From positions 1,367,655 through 1,431,654 of the forward strand of contig NZ_LR733556.1 of the NCBI RefSeq assembly GCF_902506265.1: a stretch of 64,000 nucleotides of DNA, written 5' to 3'. Positions 47,960 through 55,306 of this stretch are shown here, in pieces. The stretch is from Flavobacterium sp. 9AF (GTDB taxonomy: Bacteria; Bacteroidota; Bacteroidia; Flavobacteriales; Flavobacteriaceae). A program made the translations under genes and the position numbers. Position 1 is the first letter of the stretch. Every line of letters starts with the position of its first letter. The notes beneath the pieces were generated by a model. The model was not told the origin of the DNA and did not search any database. It was given only the letters and a program-made list of their open reading frames with translations.

Positions 47960-48427
47960 TTAAAATAATACTATTACTGTAGCTTCTTTTATTTCAGAAT
48001 ATAGCAAATTTACAGATTTTTCTACTGTTTCTTTACCTTTTCCTATTTTTTTTGCTTCTCTTGCTTTCCATTCTAAAGTTACACCCTTTTCATCAGCAGC
48101 CGTAAGAACTGCTTCTATCTCTTGAGAAGATATCGTTTTCACCTTTAAATTTCTACCAATATTCTTTTTATACTGTCTTACTAATTTTAACGAACTTGAT
48201 AACCCAGCAGAAGCGACTTCAATACTAAAATCATATTTTTCAGCATCCAACCCAGCCTCCACAGCTCTACTAACATCTACACAATCCTGTAATGTTACTC
48301 CATTATCACCATCTAGAACAATATTTATTTTATAAGAATCATCTATTTTCAAATCGATCAAAAACAAATCCAAACGATCAGCTAAAATTTCTTCTAATAA
48401 TTTACTTACCTCTTCTTTAAATGTCAT
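47960..48427 (-). CDS. rimP: Ribosome maturation factor RimP
   Basis: A 155-residue protein needed for 30S subunit assembly. YKINIVLDGDNGVTLQDCVDVSRAVE and YDFSIEVASAGLSSSLKLVRQYKKNIG are family hallmarks. I chose the ATG at 48427 (MTFKEEVSKLLEEIL), where conservation begins. An in-frame ATG at 48463 would add MRHAWRASFYKN, but that stretch is the GC-rich leader hairpin itself, so it is unlikely to be coding. It starts the rimP-nusA-infB operon. Confidence 0.94.
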   Translation of the reverse strand: MTFKEEVSKLLEEILADRLDLFLIDLKIDDSYKINIVLDGDNGVTLQDCVDVSRAVEAGLDAEKYDFSIEVASAGLSSSLKLVRQYKKNIGRNLKVKTISSQEIEAVLTAADEKGVTLEWKAREAKKIGKGKETVEKSVNLLYSEIKEATVIVLF

Positions 48428-48440
48428 ATTTTTATAAAAA

Positions 48441-48461
48441 GAGGCACGCCATGCGTGCCTC
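48441..48461 (-). promoter_or_regulatory. Terminator-like hairpin in the rimP leader (candidate attenuator)
   Basis: A 9-bp perfect GC-rich stem (48441-48449 with 48453-48461) and 3-base loop, followed on the minus strand by TTTTTAT, 13 bases before the rimP ATG. The neighbouring upstream gene runs the other way, so no upstream minus-strand gene needs this terminator. It sits between a promoter box (48492-48499) and rimP, which suggests transcription attenuation. Confidence 0.6.
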
Positions 48462-48491
48462 ATTATTTAAATTTTCCATAAATAACCGATG

Positions 48492-48499
48492 CAAATATA
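48492..48499 (-). promoter_or_regulatory. Candidate -7 promoter box for rimP-nusA-infB
   Basis: On the minus strand this reads TATATTTG, matching TAnnTTTG. It would start a leader of about 60 bases that contains the hairpin at 48441-48461. No clear -33 TTG. Confidence 0.5.
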
Positions 48500-48525
48500 C
48501 ATAATATTTTTTTAAATTAAAATAA

Positions 48526-48556
48526 TTGTTTAATTAGAATATAATCAGTAACTTTA
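48526..48556 (+). promoter_or_regulatory. Possible promoter of the universal stress protein gene
   Basis: TTG at 48526-48528, 20 bases, then TAACTTTA at 48549-48556, one base off the TAnnTTTG consensus; the gene starts at 48600. Confidence 0.35.
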
Positions 48557-48599
48557 TGAAGTAAAATTTTACAATAAAAACTAGAAAATTAAACCATAT

Positions 48600-49424
48600 A
48601 TGAAAAAAATTTTAGTACCTACAGATTTTTCAAAACATGCAGAATACGCTTTAAAAGTAGCTGCTCAGATTGCCAAGAAAGACAATAGCGAAATAATAAT
48701 CATACACATGCTTGAACTTCCTAATACAGGAAACGACGCATTAAGTTCATCTCACGAAATACCCGAATTAATGCTGTTTAAAAATGCTGCTATAGCCAAA
48801 TTAGACAATCTTATGAATGCACCCTATTTAGAAGGCGTTAGAACAACTAAATTAATTCAGTTTGAAATTGCTTTTGAAGGAATTATGAAAAACCAAAAAG
48901 CTCATAATGCTGATTTAATTGTTATGGGATCTCATGGCGCAAGTGGATTTCAGGAAATGTTTATTGGCTCCAATACTGAAAAAGTAGTTCGTAATTCAGA
49001 AATACCCGTATTAGTAATCAAAAGAGAAGAAGACAATTTTAGCGCAAACAATTTTGTATTTGCTTCTGACTTCTCAGATGAAATTAAAAAACCTTTCCAG
49101 AAAGTAGTTGATTTCGCAAACAAATTCAATTCTCATATCCATTTAGTAAATATCAATACACCAAATAATTTCAAATCAACTCGTGTTGCTCAAAAAATTA
49201 TGGATGATTTTACATCTGAATTTGCTATAAATAATTATTCTACCCACATCTACAATGACATCAATGTAGAAAAAGGGATATTACATTTTGCAAAAAGCAT
49301 TGACGCAGATATTATCGGAATGAGCACACACGGCAGAAAAGGCATTTCACACTTTTTCAACGGAAGCATCAGCGAAGATTTAGTTAATCACGCTAAGAGA
49401 CCTGTAATTACTTTTAAAATATAA
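48600..49424 (+). CDS. Universal stress protein, tandem UspA domains
   Basis: A 274-residue cytoplasmic protein with two UspA domains in a row. The first (1-143) begins MKKILVPTDFSKHAEYALK and ends with VMGSHGASGFQEMFIGSNTEKVVRNSEIPVLVI, which holds the ATP-binding GxxGxxxxxxGS-type motif. The second (about 150-274) starts FVFASDFSDEIKKPFQ and ends GMSTHGRKGISHFFNGSISEDLVNHAKRPVITF. Such tandem proteins bind ATP or AMP and respond to stress; the exact signal is not known. It is monocistronic, with a bidirectional terminator after it. Confidence 0.93.
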   Translation: MKKILVPTDFSKHAEYALKVAAQIAKKDNSEIIIIHMLELPNTGNDALSSSHEIPELMLFKNAAIAKLDNLMNAPYLEGVRTTKLIQFEIAFEGIMKNQKAHNADLIVMGSHGASGFQEMFIGSNTEKVVRNSEIPVLVIKREEDNFSANNFVFASDFSDEIKKPFQKVVDFANKFNSHIHLVNINTPNNFKSTRVAQKIMDDFTSEFAINNYSTHIYNDINVEKGILHFAKSIDADIIGMSTHGRKGISHFFNGSISEDLVNHAKRPVITFKI

Positions 49425-49450
49425 ATTACAAAGTTTTTTAAAACAAAAAA

Positions 49451-49470
49451 AACCTCTCAATTGAGAGGTT
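49451..49470. terminator. Bidirectional terminator between the universal stress gene and tRNA-Gln
   Basis: A 20-base perfect palindrome (49451-49470) with a T-run after it on the plus strand and another on the minus strand. It lies 26 bases past the universal stress gene and 7 bases past the tRNA. Confidence 0.85.
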
Positions 49471-49477
49471 TTTTTTG

Positions 49478-49548
49478 TTGGCCCACAAGGACTCGAACCT
49501 TGAATGACGGTACCAAAAACCGGAGTGTTACCATTACACCATGGGCCA
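49478..49548 (-). tRNA. tRNA-Gln (anticodon TTG)
   Basis: On the minus strand the sequence folds as a 71-base tRNA. A 7-bp acceptor stem (TGGCCCA with TGGGCCA) is perfect. The D arm (GTGTAATGGTAACAC), the anticodon loop TTTTGGT with TTG at positions 34-36 (glutamine), and the T arm (AGGTTCGAGTCCT) are all present. The 3' CCA is not encoded. The promoter at 49569-49598 is a full match and the terminator follows closely. Confidence 0.96.
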
Positions 49549-49568
49549 TTGCTTCATAAATGCGAGTG

Positions 49569-49598
49569 CAAATTTAATACATATTTTTTAATCTGCAA
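49569..49598 (-). promoter_or_regulatory. Promoter of tRNA-Gln
   Basis: On the minus strand: TTG (49596-49598), 19 bases, then TAAATTTG (49569-49576), an exact match to the Bacteroidetes consensus. It lies about 20 bases before the tRNA. Confidence 0.7.
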
Positions 49599-49698
49599 GT
49601 TTTTCTAAAAAAAATATTAAAATTTATTTTAAATCTTTCAAGCTAGCAAAAAAGTAGTTTCTTTGTAATAGAAATTAAAAAGACAAATACATACATTT

Positions 49699-52600
49699 AT
49701 GACTGCATTCAATTTTAAAAAATGGAATACTATTATAGGTTGGTCAGTTTTTGCAATTGCTTTAACTACCTTCTCTCTAACTGTTGAACCTACTATGAGT
49801 TTTTGGGATTGTGGTGAATACATTGCTACATCTGCCAATCTTGAGATAGGTCACCCACCAGGAGCTCCTTTATTTCAAATGCTGGGTGCATTCTTTGCTA
49901 TGTTTGCGACAAGTGCTTCAAAAGTTGCGTTGATGGTAAACATGATGTCTGTATTTTCAAGTGCTTTTACAGTTCTTTTTATGTTTTGGTCACTAACCTT
50001 ATTAATGAAAAGAATTTTCACATCAGAAGAGAACGCAACAAAAACAAATCATATAATGATATTAGGTAGTGCGTGTATTGCTTCTTTAGCTTTTACCTTC
50101 TCTGACAGTTTTTGGTACAATGCAGTTGAAGCAGAAGTATATGCTATGGCTTCCTTATTTATAGCTTTATTATTTTGGCTTGGATTGCGTTGGGAACAAG
50201 AAATAGACAAACCTAAAGGAAATAAATGGCTACTAATTATATCATTAGTTATTGGTCTTTCTTTTGGAGTACATTTTATGGCTTTATTAACTGTTCCAGC
50301 TATAGGTTTTTTATATTTCTTCAAAACTTACAAAAATGTAACTATAAAAAGTTTTATAATCGCAAATATCTTAATCGTAGCTATTTTATTATTTATTTTT
50401 AAATTACTACTACCTTATACACTTGCTTTTTTTGGTAAAACTGAAATTTTTGCAGTAAATAGCTTAGGATTGCCCTTTAATTCAGGTACAATTATTGCCT
50501 TTTTAGTTTTAGTTTCATTATTTTATTTTGGACTTAATTACACAAAAAAGAAAGGCTTAGTTTTTTACAATACTGCTCTTTTATCTATATTATTCATTTT
50601 AATTGGTTTCTCAACTTGGCTAATGTTACCAATTAGAGCCAATGCAAACACTCCTATTAATGAAAACAAACCTTCGGATGCAGCTGAAGTTTTGGCTTAT
50701 TATAATAGAGAACAATATGGGGAACAACATTTATTTTATGGTCCACAGTTTTCTGATAGTTATTCTGGATTAGATGAAGAAAACCCTTACACAGATGGCA
50801 AACCAAATTATGAAAGAGATTATAAATCTGGAAAATATGTTATAACTAATAATTATATCAATGCGAATCAAAATACTGATGACAACCACAAAGCTTTCTT
50901 ACCTAGAATGTGGAGCAGTGATCACAGTGAAAACTATATGCTTTTTACAGAACCTTTAGATTTCAGAATTAAACCAGAATATGCAGAAGAACAAGAATTG
51001 ATTGAAATTGTAGCTCAATTCAGAACAGCTTTTAATAGTCATCGATTGGATTATGATGATTACAATAAATTTTTAAAAGGATATGGTGATTATTTAATAG
51101 TAGAAAAGCCAACATTCTTCAACAACATGAAATTTATGTTTGAATATCAATTTGGACATATGTACTGGAGGTATTTAATGTGGAATTTTACCGGAAGACA
51201 AAGCGACAATCAATGGAAAGGTGATAATTTAGACGGCAACTGGATAAGTGGCATCCCTTCTATTGACGCTATAAGATTAGGCTCACAAGATAATTTAACA
51301 CCTGACATGCTTAACAATAAAGGAAGAAACGTTTATTACTTTTTACCTTTTATTTTAGCCATTATTGGCTTTATTTATCATGCAAAAAAGGATTTAAAAA
51401 GCTTTTATGTCTTATTAATACTATTTTTATTTACGGGTATAGCATTAAAAGTTTATTTAAATGAAAGACCTTTTGAACCTAGAGAACGTGATTATGCTTT
51501 AGTGGGATCTTTTTATGTTTTTGCCATGTGGATTGCTTTTGGTATTTATTCAATTTACGAAGGAATTAAAAATCTTATTTCAACAAAAATTGCTATACCA
51601 ATCGTTTTAGGAACCACTTTATTAGCCGCACCCGTTTTAATGGCCTCTCAAAATTGGGACGATCATTCTCGTGCTAATAAATATACTGCTTTAGCAAATG
51701 CAAAAGCTTACCTCGATTCATGTGAAAAAAATGCAATTCTATTTACAATTGGAGATAATGATACTTTCCCATTATGGTACGCTCAAGAAATTGAAGGATA
51801 TCGTACCGATGTTAGAATAGTGAACACAAGTTTATTTATGACCGATTGGTACATCAATCAAATGAGAAGAAAAGCGTATGAATCAGATCCTATTCCTTTA
51901 ACTTTAGACAAAGAACTATACAAAGGAAGCAATAGAGATTATAGTTTTTTCATAGAAAAAACAAAAGATTCTATAAGTTTAGAAAAATTAATCCAATTTA
52001 TTTCTCTTGAAGATGAAAGAGCAAAAATTGATTTAAGAAGTGGCCAATCTGTGAACTACTTCCCAACCAATAAAATAATTTTACCTATTGATAAGGAAAC
52101 AATTATTAAAAACAAAGTAGTTTCTCCTAAATATTACGATTCAATTGTTCCTTATATTCAATTTAAAATTAAAGGTGATGCATTGTACAAGAACAGATTA
52201 ATGATGCTTGACATTATTAATGCGAATAACTGGAAAAGACCTATTTATTTTACTGGAGGGAGTTTTGGGGATGATGATTATCTATGGATGAAAGAATATT
52301 TAGAACTTGACGGCATGTGTTTTAAACTTGTTCCTGTTAGAACTCAAACAAATGATGAGGATCCAAACCCATTAGCCATGGGATATATTGACTCAGAAAA
52401 AATGTATGATATAGTTACAAAATGGGATTGGGGAAACAGTGGCAACTCCAATATGTATTATGATCCTGAAACACGTAAAAACGGTATTACTTATAGAACA
52501 AATTTAGCTCGATTAATGGAGACATTAATAAATGAAGGCAAAAACGATAAAGCTGAAAAAATTATTGATTTAGCTATGGAAAAGATGCCCATAAATGAAT

Positions 52601-52908
52601 TCGAATATTATACTTTAGTAGATCCTTTTGCTGAAGGTTATTACGAAGTAGGCAAAAAAGAAAAAGCTAGAAAAATTATAAAAGAATTAATTATTAAATA
52701 CCAAGAAGAATTAACATTTTACAAAAGCCTTAATAAAGCAAAAATTGGAAAAGACGATATGATGTCAATTGCTTCAAATATTGAACGTTATCGTAGTTTA
52801 TTAAAAATAATGAAGCGCGCAAAAGACATTGAATTTTACAATCAAGAAAAAATAAAATTTAACAATTACAATAAAATGTTTCCCGAATTTGACAGAGATA
52901 TGGAATAA
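49699..52908 (+). CDS. DUF2723/TMEM260-type membrane glycosyltransferase
   Basis: A 1069-residue protein with about twelve hydrophobic helices in the first 660 residues and a soluble C-terminal half with helical repeats (MEKMPINEFEYYTLV and on). The early lumenal-type loop carries the acidic and proline motifs of the family (FWDCGEYIATSANL, then IGHPPGAPLFQML). They resemble those of human TMEM260, an O-mannosyltransferase, and of PMT-type enzymes. It probably moves a sugar from a lipid carrier to periplasmic or surface proteins; donor and targets are not known. It is followed by a terminator and a NodB deacetylase gene. Confidence 0.82.
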   Translation: MTAFNFKKWNTIIGWSVFAIALTTFSLTVEPTMSFWDCGEYIATSANLEIGHPPGAPLFQMLGAFFAMFATSASKVALMVNMMSVFSSAFTVLFMFWSLTLLMKRIFTSEENATKTNHIMILGSACIASLAFTFSDSFWYNAVEAEVYAMASLFIALLFWLGLRWEQEIDKPKGNKWLLIISLVIGLSFGVHFMALLTVPAIGFLYFFKTYKNVTIKSFIIANILIVAILLFIFKLLLPYTLAFFGKTEIFAVNSLGLPFNSGTIIAFLVLVSLFYFGLNYTKKKGLVFYNTALLSILFILIGFSTWLMLPIRANANTPINENKPSDAAEVLAYYNREQYGEQHLFYGPQFSDSYSGLDEENPYTDGKPNYERDYKSGKYVITNNYINANQNTDDNHKAFLPRMWSSDHSENYMLFTEPLDFRIKPEYAEEQELIEIVAQFRTAFNSHRLDYDDYNKFLKGYGDYLIVEKPTFFNNMKFMFEYQFGHMYWRYLMWNFTGRQSDNQWKGDNLDGNWISGIPSIDAIRLGSQDNLTPDMLNNKGRNVYYFLPFILAIIGFIYHAKKDLKSFYVLLILFLFTGIALKVYLNERPFEPRERDYALVGSFYVFAMWIAFGIYSIYEGIKNLISTKIAIPIVLGTTLLAAPVLMASQNWDDHSRANKYTALANAKAYLDSCEKNAILFTIGDNDTFPLWYAQEIEGYRTDVRIVNTSLFMTDWYINQMRRKAYESDPIPLTLDKELYKGSNRDYSFFIEKTKDSISLEKLIQFISLEDERAKIDLRSGQSVNYFPTNKIILPIDKETIIKNKVVSPKYYDSIVPYIQFKIKGDALYKNRLMMLDIINANNWKRPIYFTGGSFGDDDYLWMKEYLELDGMCFKLVPVRTQTNDEDPNPLAMGYIDSEKMYDIVTKWDWGNSGNSNMYYDPETRKNGITYRTNLARLMETLINEGKNDKAEKIIDLAMEKMPINEFEYYTLVDPFAEGYYEVGKKEKARKIIKELIIKYQEELTFYKSLNKAKIGKDDMMSIASNIERYRSLLKIMKRAKDIEFYNQEKIKFNNYNKMFPEFDRDME

Positions 52909-52927
52909 TTTTTCACCTAAAAAATAA

Positions 52928-52955
52928 AAATGTGACAAGAAATCTTGTCACATTT
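52928..52955. terminator. Terminator between the DUF2723 gene and the deacetylase gene
   Basis: A long stem of about 12-13 bp (52928-52940 with 52943-52955) with a T-rich tail on the plus strand (TTTTTTATTTTT). It ends 14 bases before the next start codon at 52970. Confidence 0.85.
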
Positions 52956-52969
52956 TTTATTTTTACAAC

Positions 52970-53614
52970 ATGAATAATTTTTGGATTAAGACACCTTTTT
53001 TTATTAAATGGTTATTCCCTAAATATGTTTGGTCTGCAAAAGATCAAAACAAGACTATTTACCTCACTTTTGACGATGGTCCTATACCAGAAGTTACTGA
53101 ATGGATATTAGATATATTAAAAAAAGAGAAAATCAAAGCTACATTTTTTTGTATTGGAGAAAACATAGAAAAACACCCCAATATTTTCGAACGTGTAATT
53201 GATGAAGGTCATACAATAGGCAATCATACTTTTAATCATCTAAATGGATGGAAAACAACCTCTGAAGCATATATTGAAAATTTTAATGCTTGCCATTCCA
53301 CCATTCAAAAATACACATCTAATTATAAAGGCCCTAAGCTATTTCGTCCCCCTTATGGAAAGATAACAAAAACGCAAGCCAATAGAATAATGCAACAAGG
53401 TTATAAAATAATTATGTGGGATGTTTTAAGTTATGATTTCAACCCTAAAATGAGTCCTGAAAAATGTTTAACTAATGTGGTAAAAAATATCACCTGTGGT
53501 AGTATAATTGTTTTTCATGATAGTTTAAAAGCAGAAAAAAATATAAAATTTGCTTTACCTAAAGCCATTAGTTTATTAAAAGAGAAAGGATTTCAATTTG
53601 AGACAATTTTTTAA
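52970..53614 (+). CDS. Polysaccharide deacetylase (NodB homology)
   Basis: A 214-residue protein of the carbohydrate esterase 4 family. The metal-binding motifs are present: TFDDGP (residues 33-38, catalytic Asp and metal Asp) and HTIGNHTFNH (two His ligands), followed by RPPYG and the catalytic His region (IIVFHDSLKAEK). It deacetylates an N-acetylated glycan, possibly peptidoglycan or a capsular or lipid-linked sugar. It has no clear signal peptide, although the first residues are hydrophobic (FWIKTPFFIKWLF). Its stop codon overlaps that of the thioredoxin-like gene on the other strand. Confidence 0.93.
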   Translation: MNNFWIKTPFFIKWLFPKYVWSAKDQNKTIYLTFDDGPIPEVTEWILDILKKEKIKATFFCIGENIEKHPNIFERVIDEGHTIGNHTFNHLNGWKTTSEAYIENFNACHSTIQKYTSNYKGPKLFRPPYGKITKTQANRIMQQGYKIIMWDVLSYDFNPKMSPEKCLTNVVKNITCGSIIVFHDSLKAEKNIKFALPKAISLLKEKGFQFETIF

Positions 53615-53907
53615 GCCTGCTCTTGAACCAATGCTATTAAGGTATTAGCATCTAGTTCTCCACTTTGCCTCCAAACCATTTGACCTGCTTTGTAAATCAT
53701 TAATGTAGGCAAACCTTTAACTCGTAATGCTTCTGCAAGTTCACGATTTTTATCTACATCTATTTTTATAACTCTTGCTTTATCTCCTAAAGCTGCAGCA
53801 ACGTCACGAATTACTTCATTCATTGCTAAAGATGACTCGTTCCATTCTGTAAAAAAATCTATCAATACAGGCACACTGGCATCGATAAGTTCTCCAAATT
53901 TTGACAT
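53611..53907 (-). CDS. Thioredoxin-fold protein lacking the CxxC active site
   Basis: A 98-residue single thioredoxin fold. The region where thioredoxin has WCGPC reads FFTEWNESSLAMNE, so both Cys are absent, and there is no other Cys. The rest is normal: VPVLIDFF, VIKIDVDKNRELAEAL, the cis-proline segment VKGLPTLMIYKAGQMVW. It cannot be a disulfide reductase and may be a binding or scaffold protein. Two -7 promoter boxes lie just upstream. Its stop codon overlaps that of the convergent deacetylase gene by four bases. Confidence 0.88.
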   Translation of the reverse strand: MSKFGELIDASVPVLIDFFTEWNESSLAMNEVIRDVAAALGDKARVIKIDVDKNRELAEALRVKGLPTLMIYKAGQMVWRQSGELDANTLIALVQEQA

Positions 53908-53924
53908 AAATCGAAATTTTTAAG

Positions 53925-53945
53925 CAAAAATAATATACAAATGTA
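53925..53945 (-). promoter_or_regulatory. Tandem -7 boxes before the thioredoxin-like gene
   Basis: On the minus strand TACATTTG (53938-53945) and TATTTTTG (53925-53932) both match TAnnTTTG; the closer one is 17 bases before the ATG at 53907. Either could be used. Confidence 0.45.
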
Positions 53946-53959
53946 GCATTTTTACTGAA

Positions 53960-55243
53960 TTAAGCTACACTTTCACGTTTTTTTAGTTCTATAACAGTAA
54001 TTTCGGGCATAATACCTACTCGACCAGGATAAGCATGGAAACCAAATCCTCTATTTACGTAAATATATTTTCCAGCATTTTCATATAATCCTGCCCATTG
54101 TTTATATACATATTGTACAGGACTCCATTTTATCCATCCAGGAATTTCTATCCCAAATTGAAAACCATGCGTATGACCAGACAGAGTTAAATGATAATGA
54201 TCTTTATGATGTTGTACTTCCTCATCCCAATGACTAGGATCATGACTCATCAAAATCTTAAAATCTTCTTTTTTTATTCCTTGTGAAGCAATAGATAAAT
54301 CTCCTGCTTTTTTAAAATGTCTTCCCCAGTTTTCAACACCAACCAATTTAATAGAATCGTTACCCCTTTTAATTTCTATATTCTTATTTAATAACAACTC
54401 AAAATCTATCTTACGATGTAGATCTTTAATGGCTTCAAAATTTTGTTCTTTTTCTTCTTTTGAATCCCAATCAAAATATTCGCCATAATCGTGATTTCCT
54501 AAAACAGAAAACTTACCTAATTTAGGTTTATGTATTTTCTTAAAAGTTTCTACCCAAGGAAACATTTCCTTAGCATGAGTATTTACAATGTCTCCCGTAA
54601 ATAAAACTAAATCTGATTGTTGTTCATTAATTAGTTCAATGGCATATTCAATCTTTTCTGGATTATCAAAACTCCCACTATGTATATCTGAAATATGTGT
54701 AATTGTTGTTCCATCAAACGCTTCTGGCAAATCATCAAAGTACAATTTTTGCTTTCTTACTTTGAAATTATATTTACCAATAGTCATCCCATATAATAAA
54801 GATCCAAATGGAACAGCTGCTAAACTTAAAGCAATCTGACTAATAAATTTTCGTCTTTGAGGAAAAAAATAATCACTATTATTGTTACCAATGAAGTAAT
54901 TTAAACATCCTGCTAATAATCTATAAATATCTTCACCTAAAAGAATAATTGTTATCATTATTTTAGGAACAAAAGTGATTAAAAATAACCCAATCGTAAA
55001 CAAGGATTGTCTATTTTGACCAGAACCTCTATCGTGTGTAATAAAAAAATAGGTAATATAAACTATTATACTAATCGAAATTAATATATATAGTCCTAAT
55101 AACCACTTTGATTTTACCACATTTTTTATGGCTTGAAAAGAGTAAAACTCTAATAGAAAAAGTAATAATAAGGGTATTAACCAGCGAAACATTTGCAATT
55201 TTTTTAACAAAGTAACAAATAATCCGTTATTAGTTGTTAGCAT
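53960..55243 (-). CDS. Membrane-anchored metallophosphoesterase
   Basis: A 427-residue protein with about four N-terminal hydrophobic helices (to residue about 155) and a calcineurin-like phosphoesterase domain. The metal-binding motifs are all seen: ITHISDIHSG (D and H), FTGDIVN, LGNHDYG, MSHDP and SGHTHGFQ. This layout matches YkuE-like enzymes that act on lipid or envelope phosphates, but the substrate is not known. Its ATG is only 9 bases beyond a 24-bp hairpin at the end of the upstream gene. Confidence 0.9.
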   Translation of the reverse strand: MLTTNNGLFVTLLKKLQMFRWLIPLLLLFLLEFYSFQAIKNVVKSKWLLGLYILISISIIVYITYFFITHDRGSGQNRQSLFTIGLFLITFVPKIMITIILLGEDIYRLLAGCLNYFIGNNNSDYFFPQRRKFISQIALSLAAVPFGSLLYGMTIGKYNFKVRKQKLYFDDLPEAFDGTTITHISDIHSGSFDNPEKIEYAIELINEQQSDLVLFTGDIVNTHAKEMFPWVETFKKIHKPKLGKFSVLGNHDYGEYFDWDSKEEKEQNFEAIKDLHRKIDFELLLNKNIEIKRGNDSIKLVGVENWGRHFKKAGDLSIASQGIKKEDFKILMSHDPSHWDEEVQHHKDHYHLTLSGHTHGFQFGIEIPGWIKWSPVQYVYKQWAGLYENAGKYIYVNRGFGFHAYPGRVGIMPEITVIELKKRESVA

Positions 55244-55252
55244 TTGTTAAAA

Positions 55253-55306
55253 TTTTAACTCATAAAAAAAGTCAATGAAAATATTGACTTTTTTTATGAG
55301 TTAAAA
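55253..55306. terminator. 24-bp perfect hairpin overlapping the end of the exported paralog gene
   Basis: A perfect 24-bp stem (55253-55276 with 55283-55306) with a 6-base loop, A/T-rich with internal A7/T7 runs. The stop codon of the gene at 55301 lies within its arm, and the ATG of the metallophosphoesterase is 9 bases beyond it. Confidence 0.8.
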
